NCBI RefSeq assembly: GCF_000425225.1
Contig: NZ_KE384332.1
Coordinates: 124,039-188,038, forward strand
Length of the DNA stretch: 64,000 nt
DNA from: Pontibacillus marinus BH030004 = DSM 16465
Lineage (GTDB): Bacteria; Bacillota; Bacilli; Bacillales; BH030062
Direction of reading: 5' to 3'
Numbering within the stretch: position 1 is the first letter of the stretch; each line of letters starts with the position of its first letter. The notes below the pieces were generated by a model. It worked only from the letters and a program-made list of their open reading frames with translations, had not been told where the DNA came from and ran no database searches. Both the position numbers and the translations under genes were made by a program. Positions 17,977-27,497 of the stretch are shown one piece after another.

Positions 17977-18894
17977 TTGCAAGATGTAAAAAGTCGATTA
18001 ATCCATTTACACACCCTAACTTACGGATCAAGAGGTCTGATTCGTTCTATTCTTCAAAAGGATCCTACACTAAAACTCCTCTTTCAACAATCCCCAGAGA
18101 TCTTACAAAAGACATATCATCTATCTTTACAAAAATCTTCACAACTATTTCAGCATCTTCATTCCATCGAATCCTGGGACAAAACAAGAGTCTATATAGA
18201 ACAATTTACCCCCATCACCTTTTATGACCTGGATTACCCACCACAGCTTCTATCTATACCTGATGCACCACCAGTAATCTATATTACTGGTCATAAAGAT
18301 CTTCTCAAACGATTACCCTCTATAAGCGTTGTAGGAACTAGGCATTGTACCATTCAAGCGAAAAGAAAAATGAACCACATACTCACTCCTCTGATTAAAG
18401 AAGGATGGAATATTGTGAGTGGATTGGCTAAGGGAATAGACTCATTTGCACATCAGCTTGCTATTGAAGAAGGAGGAACTACAATAGGAGTTTTAGCGTT
18501 TGGTTTCGAACATTGTTATCCTAAACAAAATAGAGAATTAATGAAGAAACTAGCTCATAACCATCTTCTAATCTCTGAGTATCCCCCTCATATATCACCT
18601 CAAAAATGGCATTTTCCAGAACGTAATCGTCTTATAAGTGGTTTAAGTTATGGCACTCTTGTGGTAGAAGCAAAGGAACGGAGCGGTTCGCTTATCACAG
18701 CAGATCAAGCGTTAGAACAAGGAAGGGAAGTTTATGCTATTCCTGATTCGATACTTGATAACCGTTCAAAAGGATGTCACACTTTAATTCAAATGGGAGC
18801 GAAATTAGTTCAAAATACCTATGATTTATCTGAAGATTGGGAAGAATTAAGAGCAAACTGGTGTCGATTCATGTCAAATAATCCATCTTCCTAA
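17977..18894 (+). CDS. dprA: DNA processing protein DprA (Smf)
   Basis: DprA binds incoming single-stranded DNA during transformation and loads RecA. The 305 residues contain a Rossmann-like core: V-V-G-T-R-H-C-T, V-S-G-L-A-K-G-I-D, F-P-E-R-N-R-L-I-S-G-L-S and S-G-S-L-I-T-A-D-Q-A-L-E-Q-G-R-E. The start is TTG, 9 bases after AAGGGAG, and fits the family length. The position between sucD and topA is the normal Bacillus order. Presence of the gene hints at, but does not show, competence. Confidence 0.93.
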   Translation: MQDVKSRLIHLHTLTYGSRGLIRSILQKDPTLKLLFQQSPEILQKTYHLSLQKSSQLFQHLHSIESWDKTRVYIEQFTPITFYDLDYPPQLLSIPDAPPVIYITGHKDLLKRLPSISVVGTRHCTIQAKRKMNHILTPLIKEGWNIVSGLAKGIDSFAHQLAIEEGGTTIGVLAFGFEHCYPKQNRELMKKLAHNHLLISEYPPHISPQKWHFPERNRLISGLSYGTLVVEAKERSGSLITADQALEQGREVYAIPDSILDNRSKGCHTLIQMGAKLVQNTYDLSEDWEELRANWCRFMSNNPSS

Positions 18895-18926
18895 CCGTCA
18901 ATTCGGGAAAAATAAGAAAATGGTGT

Positions 18927-18955
18927 TTGACAAAGTGAGAAGAAATATTTAATAA
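18927..18955 (+). promoter_or_regulatory. Candidate promoter of topA
   Basis: TTGACA at 18927-18932 is a perfect -35. TAATAA at 18950-18955 is a weak -10 at 17-base spacing. It would give a leader of about 145 bases before topA. Confidence 0.45.
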
Positions 18956-19011
18956 TAGGGAAGATTTTAAAATAAAATAAACGTTTTCATAAATGATTGA
19001 AGATATGAGGT

Positions 19012-19064
19012 TGTTCAAAAGACTCATAAATATTGCAGTTGAATCACTGCATCCCTTTTGAACA
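19012..19064 (+). promoter_or_regulatory. Stem-loop in the topA leader
   Basis: TGTTCAAAAG (19012-19021) and CTTTTGAACA (19055-19064) are a perfect 10-bp inverted repeat. Inside lies a second stem GCAGT/ACTGC around TGAATC. There is no T-run after it, so it is not a plain terminator. It ends about 30 bases before the topA ribosome-binding site. Confidence 0.6.
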
Positions 19065-19107
19065 CGTATTATAAAGCGATTCAAACCTCGTTTTGGGAGG
19101 AACATAT

Positions 19108-21183
19108 ATGTCAGATTATTTAGTGATAGTGGAATCACCAGCGAAAGCAAAAACAATAGAACGTTATTTAGGAAAAAAATATAGTGTAAAAGCTTCTATG
19201 GGTCACGTGATTGACTTACCCAAAAGTCAAATGGGGGTAAATGTTGAAGAGAATTACGAACCTAAATACATTACGATCAGAGGTAAAGGACCTGTATTAA
19301 AAGAATTAAAAACAGCAGCCAAAAAAGCGAAGAAAGTTTATCTTGCAGCCGACCCCGATCGTGAAGGGGAGGCCATTGCTTGGCACTTAGCACACGGTTT
19401 AAACATTGATGAAACATCAGAATGCCGTGTTGTTTTTAACGAAATTACTAAAGATGCGATCAAAGAATCTTTTAAACAACCACGTAAAATTGACATGGAT
19501 CTTGTTGATGCACAACAAGCAAGACGTGTTCTTGATCGTTTAGTGGGATATAATATTAGTCCTTTATTGTGGAAGAAAGTTAAAAAAGGTTTAAGTGCTG
19601 GTCGTGTTCAATCTGTAGCCGTTAAATTAATTAATGATCGTGAGAATGAGATTAAAAACTTCCAACCTGAAGAATACTGGTCTATCGACGGTATGTTTGC
19701 GAAAGATCAGGAAAAGTTCGAAGGAGCCTTTTATGGAGTGCAAGGTAAAAAGCAAAAGCTTGGCTCCAAAGAAGAGGTTGATAAGATTTTATCTCAAATG
19801 AAAGGCAAAGACTTCAATGTAGATAAAGTGAATAAACGAGAACGTAAACGTAATCCAGCAGCTCCTTTTACAACATCTTCTTTACAGCAAGAAGCAGCAC
19901 GTAAATTGAATTTCAAAGCGAAAAAGACGATGATGCTAGCTCAACAATTATATGAAGGAATTGAATTGAGTAAGAAAGATGGTACTGTGGGTTTAATTAC
20001 GTATATGAGAACGGACTCTACACGTGTTTCGGATACAGCCAAAAAAGAAGCTGCGCAATATGTCGAAGAAAAATACGGAAAGAACTTCTTAGGTTACGGT
20101 GGTAACAAAGGGAAAAAATCTCAAAATGCACAGGATGCTCACGAAGCGGTTCGACCTACATCAACCATTCGAGATCCTAAAACGATGAAACAGTATTTAT
20201 CACGAGACCAATATCGCTTATATAAATTAATTTGGGAGCGTTTTGTGGCAAGTCAAATGGCACCTGCTGTGATGGATACTATGACGGTTCACTTATTAAA
20301 TGAAGGAATTGAATTTAGAGCCACAGGTTCAAAAGTTAAGTTCAAAGGCTTCATGAAGTTATATGTAGAGGGTCGTGATGATAATAAAAAGGAAGAGGAT
20401 AAACTGCTTCCGGAATTAGAAGAAGGCATGACAGTAAAGGCTGAATCCATTGAACCGAATCAACACTTTACACAGCCACCTCCCCGCTACACAGAAGCCC
20501 GCTTAGTACGGACGCTTGAAGAGATGGGGATTGGACGCCCTTCCACATACGCACCAACGCTTGATACTATCCAACGACGTGGCTATGTAAGTCTAGATAG
20601 TAAACGGTTTGTGCCAACTGAGTTGGGTGAGATTGTCATTGATATCTTAAAAGAATATTTCCCTGAGATCATCAACGTTGATTTTACTGTTGAGATGGAA
20701 GAAAATCTGGACGCAATTGAAGAAGGGAAAAAACAGTGGGTTCAAGTCATTGATGAATTTTATCAAGGTTTCGAAAAACGCCTTGATAAAGCAGAGAAAG
20801 AAATGGAAGAAATCGAAATTAAAGATGAACCTGCTGGTGAGGATTGTGAAGAATGCGGACATGAAATGGTTTATAAAATGGGACGCTATGGAAAGTTTAT
20901 GGCATGCTCAAACTTCCCAGATTGTCGTAACACAAAACCAATTTTAAAAGAAATCGGTGTAGATTGTCCGAAGTGTAAAGAAGGAAACATTGTTGAACGG
21001 AAGAGTAAGAAAAACCGCACTTTCTATGGTTGTGATCGTTATCCTGAATGTGACTTTATCTCTTGGGATAAACCAATCAGCAGACCATGTCCGAAATGTA
21101 GCTCGTTAATGGTGGAGAAAAAATCCAAGAAAAAAGTACAGGTACAATGTACAGAATGCGACTACAAAGAAGAAGCCCAGTAA
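19108..21183 (+). CDS. topA: DNA topoisomerase I
   Basis: This type IA topoisomerase relaxes negative supercoils. The Toprim domain starts [14 protein letters not shown] and has [12 protein letters not shown]. The active-site Tyr299 is in T-Y-M-R-T-D-S. The C-terminal region holds three four-Cys zinc-finger modules (C-E-E-C, C-P-K-C, C-P-K-C, each with a second pair). An in-frame TTG at 19093 precedes the GGGAGGAA site. The ATG at 19108 follows it and gives 691 residues. In B. subtilis trmFO follows, but here a repeat does. Confidence 0.98.
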   Translation: MSDYLVIVESPAKAKTIERYLGKKYSVKASMGHVIDLPKSQMGVNVEENYEPKYITIRGKGPVLKELKTAAKKAKKVYLAADPDREGEAIAWHLAHGLNIDETSECRVVFNEITKDAIKESFKQPRKIDMDLVDAQQARRVLDRLVGYNISPLLWKKVKKGLSAGRVQSVAVKLINDRENEIKNFQPEEYWSIDGMFAKDQEKFEGAFYGVQGKKQKLGSKEEVDKILSQMKGKDFNVDKVNKRERKRNPAAPFTTSSLQQEAARKLNFKAKKTMMLAQQLYEGIELSKKDGTVGLITYMRTDSTRVSDTAKKEAAQYVEEKYGKNFLGYGGNKGKKSQNAQDAHEAVRPTSTIRDPKTMKQYLSRDQYRLYKLIWERFVASQMAPAVMDTMTVHLLNEGIEFRATGSKVKFKGFMKLYVEGRDDNKKEEDKLLPELEEGMTVKAESIEPNQHFTQPPPRYTEARLVRTLEEMGIGRPSTYAPTLDTIQRRGYVSLDSKRFVPTELGEIVIDILKEYFPEIINVDFTVEMEENLDAIEEGKKQWVQVIDEFYQGFEKRLDKAEKEMEEIEIKDEPAGEDCEECGHEMVYKMGRYGKFMACSNFPDCRNTKPILKEIGVDCPKCKEGNIVERKSKKNRTFYGCDRYPECDFISWDKPISRPCPKCSSLMVEKKSKKKVQVQCTECDYKEEAQ

Positions 21184-21195
21184 TCGAATAGTTAG

Positions 21196-21238
21196 AGAGC
21201 ATTGAATAGCAACACAGTTCAATGCTCTTTTTTATTTT
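21196..21238 (+). terminator. Terminator after topA
   Basis: AGAGCATTGAA pairs perfectly with TTCAATGCTCT around an 11-base loop, followed by TTTTT and an A/T-rich run. Confidence 0.92.
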
Positions 21239-21261
21239 CTAGATAAACAAAACTCAGTAAA

Positions 21262-21786
21262 CTTTATTCCGTTAAATGGCAGGATTGTTGAAGACTTGAT
21301 TCCGAGATATTGGTTGGGAGAAGTCCGTTACTGTTGAGGAATTTGTTCCGGTCAGTGAAACGGAAAGCCTGTTGTGGAAGAAAAGCCGAGCCTCCTCGTG
21401 CCTGCGGGGTCTCGTCTTCCCTTTGTTACCACGACAGTTTGCCGTTTCCTTCCCTCCACGCGATTATGGAGACTAACGGACCATAATTTGGACTTTCCCA
21501 TCTCAAATTGATTGGAAATCATATTCAGAGAAGTTGCTCAGACCCTTGTCATGAGCGGTTCCGTTAGTCACCATTCGGCAAAGGTGGGATGTGGAACGGG
21601 TTGACTCCAGCGGAAGAACGGAGTGACGAGACCCCGCAGAGAGCTTGCGAATGAGGAGGCTCGGCGCTTCGTCCGCAGGAAAGCAACCCGTTCCACAGCC
21701 CGCCTATCTGCACAAAAGCAACGGAACCATACGCACTTTATCTCGATTCCAAGTCTTCAACAATAGGGGGCTTTAGTCGAATAAAC
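21262..21786. repeat. Large nested-palindrome dispersed repeat, copy B
   Basis: This is a shorter relative of copy A in the same orientation. The ends are inverted: GTTGAAGACTTG near 21287 and CAAGTCTTCAAC at 21750-21761. Internal pairs include GTGGAACGGGTT (21591-21602) with AACCCGTTCCAC (21685-21696), and TCCGTTA with TAACGGA in the left module. Shared blocks with copy A include the GACTCCAGCGG, GAGACCCCGCAG and GAGGAGGCT strings. It fills most of the gap between topA and xerC, where trmFO would be expected. No ORF is credible here. Confidence 0.85.
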
Positions 21787-21834
21787 GATTACCTTATGAA
21801 ATATCTACATAAAAACAATTTCATCCCGACTTAA

Positions 21835-21863
21835 TTGACACTCAAAATCGTTCAAGCTATAAT
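21835..21863 (+). promoter_or_regulatory. Consensus sigma-A promoter before xerC
   Basis: TTGACA (21835-21840) and TATAAT (21858-21863) are perfect matches at the ideal 17-base spacing. The expected transcript starts near 21870, leaving about 225 untranslated bases before xerC. Confidence 0.85.
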
Positions 21864-22096
21864 CTACGGATGGTAAGGAAATTTGCTTGACGGAAACGTA
21901 TAACACCTTCCAAGATTGGCCATGATGGTCATGTGAACGTTCTGTACACTTATCTGAGCTAAAAGAACTAATTCATGTTAGATTTAAATTTGCACTTATG
22001 GGAAACAATTCAGAATTTTGTTACAATTTTGTAAAATCCATTGCATAAGGGGTTTGTCTTGTGTTAGTATTTAAACGCCTTATGTGGGGGGATTGT

Positions 22097-22999
22097 ATGG
22101 AAAAGTTTGTCGAAGAACGCAAAGCGTTTACAGAATATTTACAAATTGAAAAGAACGCGTCTCCATATACCATCCACTTTTACCAAAGGGATATTGAATC
22201 CTTCTTTGAGTTTTTGAACAAAGAAGGAATTATTCAATTGGGAGAAGTGGATTATGCCGTTATTAGAGTTTTTTTAACGGAGCAATATGATCAAAAGCTT
22301 TCTAGAAGAACGGTGTCACGCAAATTATCAAGTCTTCGAACATTTTATCGGTTCTTAGAAAGAGAAGAGATCGTAACAAGTAATCCTTTTATCTCTGTAT
22401 CCCTACCTAAAATGGATAAACCAATCCCTGATTTCTTATACCAGGAGGAATTGGAGAAACTGTTTCATGTTAGTGACACTAGTACTCCTCTTGGAGAACG
22501 CAACCAAGCTCTATTAGAGATCTTATATGCTACAGGAATGCGTGTTAGTGAATGTAAAAAATTAACCCTGCAAGATATTGATTTTTCGCTAGGTACAGTA
22601 TTAATTCATGGTAAAGGTCGCAAAGAAAGATATGTACCATTCGGCCGTTTTGCGCAAGAAGCATTAGAAGCTTACATTAATAATGGAAGAAACTCGTTAT
22701 TACAAAAATCAAACCAAACCAATGATACAGTTTTTTTAAATGCAAGAGGCGCACCTTTGACCCCAAGAGGGATTTCAACAATACTAGAGCAAATGGTTAA
22801 GAATGCAGCATTAACGATACATGTTACTCCCCATATGTTAAGACACACATTTGCTACACATTTACTTAATGAGGGAGCGGACTTACGCTCTGTGCAAGAG
22901 CTTTTAGGACATGAACATTTAAGCTCAACTCAAATTTATACTCATGTAACCAAGGATCATTTACGTAATATTTATATGAATAGTCACCCAAGGGCATAA
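22097..22999 (+). CDS. xerC: Tyrosine recombinase XerC (CodV)
   Basis: XerC, called CodV in B. subtilis, acts with its partner at dif sites to resolve chromosome dimers. An N-terminal SAM-like core-binding domain precedes the catalytic domain, which has Arg149 (G-M-R-V-S-E), H246-x-L-R249, His272 (L-L-G-H) and nucleophile Tyr281 (Q-I-Y-T-H-V). A GTG at 22061 is in frame, but the ATG at 22097 follows a GGGGGGA site and gives 300 residues, the usual size. It heads the xerC-hslV-hslU-codY operon as in B. subtilis. Confidence 0.95.
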   Translation: MEKFVEERKAFTEYLQIEKNASPYTIHFYQRDIESFFEFLNKEGIIQLGEVDYAVIRVFLTEQYDQKLSRRTVSRKLSSLRTFYRFLEREEIVTSNPFISVSLPKMDKPIPDFLYQEELEKLFHVSDTSTPLGERNQALLEILYATGMRVSECKKLTLQDIDFSLGTVLIHGKGRKERYVPFGRFAQEALEAYINNGRNSLLQKSNQTNDTVFLNARGAPLTPRGISTILEQMVKNAALTIHVTPHMLRHTFATHLLNEGADLRSVQELLGHEHLSSTQIYTHVTKDHLRNIYMNSHPRA

Positions 23000-23030
23000 T
23001 GGTTAAATATTAAGGAATGAGGTGGAATGA

Positions 23031-23579
23031 ATGGAACACCCTTTTCATGCTACTACGATTTTTGCAGTTCAACACAATGGTCAATGTGCGATGAGCGGCG
23101 ATGGTCAAGTAACCTTTGGAAATGCAGTTGTCATGAAACACAAGGCAAAGAAAGTTCGTACATTATATAAAGGCCAAGTGTTAGCTGGATTCGCAGGTTC
23201 AGTAGCAGATGCATTTACACTATTTGAAAAGTTTGAAGGAAAACTTGAGACATATAACGGGAATTTAGCTAGAGCAGCTGTTGAACTGGCAAAAGAATGG
23301 AGAAGCGATAAAGTGTTGAGACGCTTGGAAGCTATGCTGATTGTTATGAACAAAGAGCATATGTATCTTGTTTCAGGTACTGGTGAAGTCATCGAGCCAG
23401 ACGATGGCATTTTAGCTATCGGTTCAGGTGGCCATTATGCATTAAGTGCGGGAAGAGCGTTAAAGCGTCATTCACAAGACAAAACAGCAAGTGAAATTGC
23501 ACATGCTGCATTAGAGATTGCTGGAGAAATTTGTGTGTACACAAATAACGAAATTGTCTTAGAGGTGTTGGAGGACTAA
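23031..23579 (+). CDS. hslV: ATP-dependent protease subunit HslV (ClpQ/CodW)
   Basis: HslV is the proteasome-like peptidase ring that works with HslU. After an N-terminal M-E-H-P-F-H-A the conserved T-T-I-F-A-V appears, then [10 protein letters not shown] and [10 protein letters not shown]. The 182 residues fit. In B. subtilis CodW, a serine next to the initiator Met has been described as the nucleophile. Here that position is Glu, so either the N-terminus is processed to Thr or the mechanism differs. The start has a GAGGTGGA site. Confidence 0.96.
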   Translation: MEHPFHATTIFAVQHNGQCAMSGDGQVTFGNAVVMKHKAKKVRTLYKGQVLAGFAGSVADAFTLFEKFEGKLETYNGNLARAAVELAKEWRSDKVLRRLEAMLIVMNKEHMYLVSGTGEVIEPDDGILAIGSGGHYALSAGRALKRHSQDKTASEIAHAALEIAGEICVYTNNEIVLEVLED

Positions 23580-23595
23580 AGGAGGTTGTTCATGT

Positions 23596-24990
23596 ATGGC
23601 GAATAACTTAACGCCAAGACAGATTGTGGAACAATTAGACCGTTATATTATCGGACAAAGAGAAGCTAAAAAGGCCGTTGCAGTTGCATTGAGGAATCGG
23701 TACCGACGTATGAATCTTTCTGATAAATTAAAGGATGAAATTGTTCCCAAAAACATCTTGATGATCGGTCCTACTGGTGTAGGTAAAACTGAAATTGCTA
23801 GACGCTTAGCTAAACTAGTGGGGGCACCATTTGTGAAAGTTGAAGCAACAAAATTCACTGAGGTGGGTTATGTTGGTCGTGATGTTGAGTCAATGGTACG
23901 TGATTTAGTTGAAACGTCAGTTCGTATTGTGAAAGAAGAAAAAATGGAAGGTGTGAAAGAACGAGCTGAGAAACTGGCTAATGAACGTATTGTTGAATTA
24001 ATGGTTCCAAAAAAGAAAAAGCAAACAAATATGAAAAATCCACTAGAAATGTTCTTTAACCAGCAACAAACAGAAGAAGATACAACAGAACAACAAGAAG
24101 AAGACAATGTTGAACAAAAGCGAAAGCGTGTAGCTCACCAGTTAGCCATGGGTGAATTAGAAGATCACATGGTGACAGTTGAACTAGATGACCAGCAACC
24201 TTCTATGTTTGATATGCTACAAGGTTCGGGAATGGAACAAATGGGGATGAACATGCAAGATGCTTTTAGCCAATTCATGCCTAAAAAGTCTAAGAAGCGT
24301 CGTCTAACAGTGGCTGAAGCACGAAAAGTGTTAACACAGGACGAAGCTCAAAAGTTAATTGATATGGATGAAGTATCACAAGAGGCTGTAACAAAGGCAG
24401 AGCAATCTGGTATGATCTTTGTTGATGAAATTGATAAGGTAACTGGCGGTAATGATCAATCTTCATCAAACGTGTCGCGGGAAGGTGTACAGAGAGATAT
24501 TCTTCCGATTGTGGAAGGGTCAACGATTGTAACAAAATATGGACCTGTTAAAACAGATCATATTTTATTCGTTGCTGCAGGTGCTTTTCACATGGCAAAA
24601 CCTTCAGACCTTATCCCGGAATTACAAGGTCGTTTCCCAATCCGTGTTGAGCTTGATAAATTAACAGTTGAAGATTTCGTGAACATTCTCACAGAGCCGT
24701 CAAACGCTTTATTAAAGCAATATAAGGCATTATTAGAAACAGAAGGTATAAATGTAGAATTTTCTGACGAAGCTGTAAATAGACTCGCAGAAGTTGCATT
24801 TGAAGTGAATCAAGAGACCGATAATATTGGAGCTCGTCGATTACACACAATCTTAGAAAAGCTGTTAGAGGATTTATCCTTTGAAGCCCCAGATATTAAT
24901 ATGGAAACGATTGAGATTACAAAAGCATATGTAGACGATAAGTTATCTTCAATTGCAAAAAATAAAGATTTAAGCCAATTTATATTATAG
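23596..24990 (+). CDS. hslU: ATP-dependent protease ATPase subunit HslU (ClpY)
   Basis: HslU is the AAA+ unfoldase that feeds HslV. It has 464 residues. Walker A is G-P-T-G-V-G-K-T (about 57-64), Walker B is I-F-V-D-E-I-D-K, and an intermediate I domain (about 110-240) contains a Gln/Glu-rich insert and a Met-rich stretch. The C-terminal sensor region has G-A-R-R-L-H-T-I and ends in Q-F-I-L, the tail that docks into HslV. A GGAGG site precedes it. A second ATG 4 bases upstream is out of frame. Confidence 0.97.
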   Translation: MANNLTPRQIVEQLDRYIIGQREAKKAVAVALRNRYRRMNLSDKLKDEIVPKNILMIGPTGVGKTEIARRLAKLVGAPFVKVEATKFTEVGYVGRDVESMVRDLVETSVRIVKEEKMEGVKERAEKLANERIVELMVPKKKKQTNMKNPLEMFFNQQQTEEDTTEQQEEDNVEQKRKRVAHQLAMGELEDHMVTVELDDQQPSMFDMLQGSGMEQMGMNMQDAFSQFMPKKSKKRRLTVAEARKVLTQDEAQKLIDMDEVSQEAVTKAEQSGMIFVDEIDKVTGGNDQSSSNVSREGVQRDILPIVEGSTIVTKYGPVKTDHILFVAAGAFHMAKPSDLIPELQGRFPIRVELDKLTVEDFVNILTEPSNALLKQYKALLETEGINVEFSDEAVNRLAEVAFEVNQETDNIGARRLHTILEKLLEDLSFEAPDINMETIEITKAYVDDKLSSIAKNKDLSQFIL

Positions 24991-25015
24991 GAATGAAAGG
25001 AACAGGAGGATCGTT

Positions 25016-25795
25016 ATGAAATTATTAGATCGTGCACGAAACATTAACTCTATGCTTCAGAAAACAACAGGTAAATCGGTTAACTTTAACGACATGTCCC
25101 AAACACTACGTGACACAATAGGAGCAAACATTTTCATCTTGAGCCGCAGAGGTAAGCTACTTGGCTTTGCGATCAAACAGGAAATTGAGAACGAGCGTAT
25201 GAAAAATATGCTTTCTGAGCGACAATTTCCTGAAGAATATACAAGAAATCTATTTACTATCCAAGAAACCACTCCAAACATTGATATTAATAGTGATTTT
25301 ACTGCATTTCCAGTAGAAAACCGTGACCTATTTAAAAATGGACTTACAACGATCGTTCCGATTATCGGCGGTGGTGAGCGACTGGGCACATTAGTATTAA
25401 GTCGTATTACAGAAAGTTTTAATGATGATGACCTACTTCTTGCTGAATATGGTGCAACGGTAGTTGGAATGGAAATCCTTCATGAGAAAACTGAAGAAAT
25501 TGAACAAGAAGCTCGAAGTAAAGCAGTTGTTCAAATGGCAATTAGTTCTTTATCCTACAGTGAACTAGAAGCTATTGAGCACATTTTTGAAGAGTTAGAA
25601 GGTAAGGAAGGCTTACTTGTTGCAAGTAAGATCGCTGATCGTGTAGGGATTACACGTTCTGTAATTGTAAACGCTTTGCGTAAATTAGAAAGTGCTGGTG
25701 TTATTGAGTCTCGTTCTCTAGGAATGAAAGGAACCTATATCAAAGTATTAAATGATAAGTTCCTTTATGAGCTTCAAAACATGCGTTTAAATTAA
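25016..25795 (+). CDS. codY: GTP-sensing global transcriptional repressor CodY
   Basis: CodY senses branched-chain amino acids and GTP and represses stationary-phase, transport and motility genes. The N-terminal GAF domain begins [13 protein letters not shown]. The C-terminal winged helix contains [19 protein letters not shown]. The 259 residues are standard. The ATG follows a strong AGGAGG site. The gene ends the xerC operon and is closed by a terminator, just before the fla/che operon, which CodY controls in B. subtilis. Confidence 0.98.
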   Translation: MKLLDRARNINSMLQKTTGKSVNFNDMSQTLRDTIGANIFILSRRGKLLGFAIKQEIENERMKNMLSERQFPEEYTRNLFTIQETTPNIDINSDFTAFPVENRDLFKNGLTTIVPIIGGGERLGTLVLSRITESFNDDDLLLAEYGATVVGMEILHEKTEEIEQEARSKAVVQMAISSLSYSELEAIEHIFEELEGKEGLLVASKIADRVGITRSVIVNALRKLESAGVIESRSLGMKGTYIKVLNDKFLYELQNMRLN

Positions 25796-25815
25796 TAAAT
25801 TAACTTAATCTTAAC

Positions 25816-25862
25816 AAATCCTACAATCGTCTCCTTTAAAAGGAAGATTGTAGGATTTTTTT
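25816..25862 (+). terminator. Terminator after codY
   Basis: AAATCCTACAATC pairs perfectly with GATTGTAGGATTT around a 17-base loop, followed by T residues. It isolates the fla/che operon. Confidence 0.92.
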
Positions 25863-26101
25863 ATGTACTCAGAAATGAAAAAATACCAACTTGATGGATA
25901 AAAGCTGGTCGACAATGTTTAAAAAGAAGTGATGATCTATTAAAGAAAACCCGTTGTTCCTTTTATAGAAAAGTAATCAAATTGAAAGAATCCCAATGGA
26001 TTGGAACTGATGGTAATTTTAACAGTTTCGACATTTAATTTCCTTCTTTACTATGTCATAATAAGAAAGAGATAATAAATTGTCTATTATTGTAGCGAAA
26101 T

Positions 26102-26131
26102 TTGTCGAAACGCCATAATGATCCATATAAT
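26102..26131 (+). promoter_or_regulatory. Candidate upstream promoter of the fla/che operon
   Basis: TTGTCG (26102-26107) and a perfect TATAAT (26126-26131) are 18 bases apart. The -35 overlaps TGTCGAAAC at 26103-26111, which is the inverted copy of GTTTCGACA at 26025-26033 and may be an operator pair. No sigma-D-type promoter was recognised. Confidence 0.45.
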
Positions 26132-26207
26132 TCCACTTTACTAAATCAATAGTCATGAGTGTATAAGAAATTTTTAACACCCCTACATAAATAGGGATTA
26201 AATCTCA

Positions 26208-26236
26208 TAGACATCCAGTCTACTTTTTTCTACAAT
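26208..26236 (+). promoter_or_regulatory. Sigma-A promoter of the fla/che operon
   Basis: TAGACA (26208-26213) and TACAAT (26231-26236), each one base from consensus, are 17 bases apart. Transcription would start about 50 bases before flgB. Together with the upstream candidate it accounts for the otherwise gene-free gap 25863-26291. Confidence 0.65.
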
Positions 26237-26291
26237 AACCGTATGATATAGGTCTCACTACTTAAAAAATTAGTGAAAAAGGAGGGGGAAT

Positions 26292-26690
26292 ATGACACTG
26301 TTCGGGAAAACAATCCAAACTTTAGAGCATTCATTAGATTATTCATCCCTAAAAAATCGCACAATTGCTAATAATATTGCAAATGTCGACACACCAGGAT
26401 ACAAATCAAAAGAAGTTGTGTTTAAAGACGTTTTAAACCAAGAGCTATCACCATCATTTGAGAGCAAACGTACACATGAAAAGCATATTCCGTTTACATC
26501 ACAAAATCATATCCGCTCCTTTAACGTCACAACAAAATCCAACACATCTTACAACCACAATGGTAACAACGTGGATATTGATAAAGAGATGTCCGATCTA
26601 GCTAAAAACCAAATTTATTACCAATCCTTAGTTGATCGATTAAATGGGAAATTTAGAAGTCTAGAATCCGTAATCAAAGGAGGGAGATAA
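26292..26690 (+). CDS. flgB: Flagellar basal-body rod protein FlgB
   Basis: FlgB is a proximal rod subunit exported through the flagellar type III apparatus. The 132 residues show N-R-T-I-A-N-N-I-A-N-V-D-T-P-G-Y-K near the start, the rod/hook family signature, and a C-terminal helix of the D0 type. No signal peptide is expected. The ATG follows a GGAGGGGG site. It is the first gene of the fla/che operon; flgC follows 3 bases later. Confidence 0.97.
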   Translation: MTLFGKTIQTLEHSLDYSSLKNRTIANNIANVDTPGYKSKEVVFKDVLNQELSPSFESKRTHEKHIPFTSQNHIRSFNVTTKSNTSYNHNGNNVDIDKEMSDLAKNQIYYQSLVDRLNGKFRSLESVIKGGR

Positions 26691-26693
26691 TTC

Positions 26694-27149
26694 ATGAGTA
26701 TTTTTTCATCATTTAATGCTTCTGCAAGCGCATTGACAGCGCAACGACTACGCATGGATGTTATCTCATCCAACATAGCGAATGCACAAACGACTAGAGC
26801 AACAGTAAATGAAAATGGGGAATGGCAGCCATATCGTAGAAAAATGGTCAACATTGAACCGAAAGGACAATCATTCCAATCTTATCTATCTCATGCAAAA
26901 GGTGAAACCTCATCTCCAGGTGGAGGCGTTAAAGTTACTGAAATCCAAGAAGATGATGAACCATTCAAAATGGTATTTAACCCAAATCATCCTGATGCAA
27001 ATGGTGATGGATATGTAGCGATGCCAAACGTTGACCCTTTGAAAGAAATGGTTGACTTAATGAGTGCTACTCGTTCATATGAAGCTAACGTAACTGCTGT
27101 TAATGCAAGTAAAAGCATGCTTATGAAAGCTTTAGAGATTGGTAGATAA
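26694..27149 (+). CDS. flgC: Flagellar basal-body rod protein FlgC
   Basis: FlgC is a second proximal rod subunit. The 151 residues start with an S-A-L-T-A-Q-R-L-R-M-D-V-I-S-S-N-I-A-N-A segment. The C-terminal half has M-P-N-V-D-P-L-K-E-M-V-D-L-M and S-Y-E-A-N-V, typical of FlgC. A GGAGGG site overlaps the end of flgB, suggesting coupled translation. Confidence 0.97.
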   Translation: MSIFSSFNASASALTAQRLRMDVISSNIANAQTTRATVNENGEWQPYRRKMVNIEPKGQSFQSYLSHAKGETSSPGGGVKVTEIQEDDEPFKMVFNPNHPDANGDGYVAMPNVDPLKEMVDLMSATRSYEANVTAVNASKSMLMKALEIGR

Positions 27150-27171
27150 TAGATAGAAAGGTGTGATAGGG

Positions 27172-27480
27172 ATGACAGGTGGTTATAACCCAAATTCCAT
27201 TAACGCACTTCAGCCAAGTGCAGTAACTCAACCTAAAAAAATAACACCCAAAGAAGCTCATTCTGTTTTTGCAGAAAGTCTAAAAAATGCAATTAATAAT
27301 GTTAATGAAGCTCAGGTTGAATCTAATAAAAAAACAGAACAACTGGCTAAAGGTGAAATTGATAACTTACATGATGTAATGATTACAGCGAAAAAAGCTA
27401 GTATTACACTTCAAACGGCTGTACAAGTGCAAGGAAAAGTTGTAGATGCTTATAAAGAAGTTATGCGTATGCAAGTGTAG
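27172..27480 (+). CDS. fliE: Flagellar hook-basal body protein FliE
   Basis: FliE links the MS ring to the rod. It is short (102 residues from ATG 27172). The C-terminal pattern is the family hallmark: L-A-K-G-E-I-D-N-L-H-D-V-M-I-T-A-K-K-A, then V-V-D-A-Y-K-E-V-M-R-M-Q-V. A GTG at 27163 is in frame but lies within the AAAGGTGTGAT ribosome-binding region, so the ATG is preferred. A gap of 145 bases follows before fliF. Confidence 0.93.
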   Translation: MTGGYNPNSINALQPSAVTQPKKITPKEAHSVFAESLKNAINNVNEAQVESNKKTEQLAKGEIDNLHDVMITAKKASITLQTAVQVQGKVVDAYKEVMRMQV

Positions 27481-27497
27481 TTGTAATATAGTGGAAT

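Noticed and set aside
17913-18227. Plus-strand 104-codon ORF over the sucD terminator and dprA
   Set aside because: It is an out-of-frame shadow of dprA.
21870-22096. T-box or other known riboswitch in the xerC leader
   Set aside because: No T-box sequence or terminator helix was recognised; the leader is reported only as a finding.
25863-26291. Sigma-D promoter and CodY box before flgB
   Set aside because: No TAAA-15-GCCGATAT pattern and no good match to the CodY consensus could be found by eye; only partial similarities exist.
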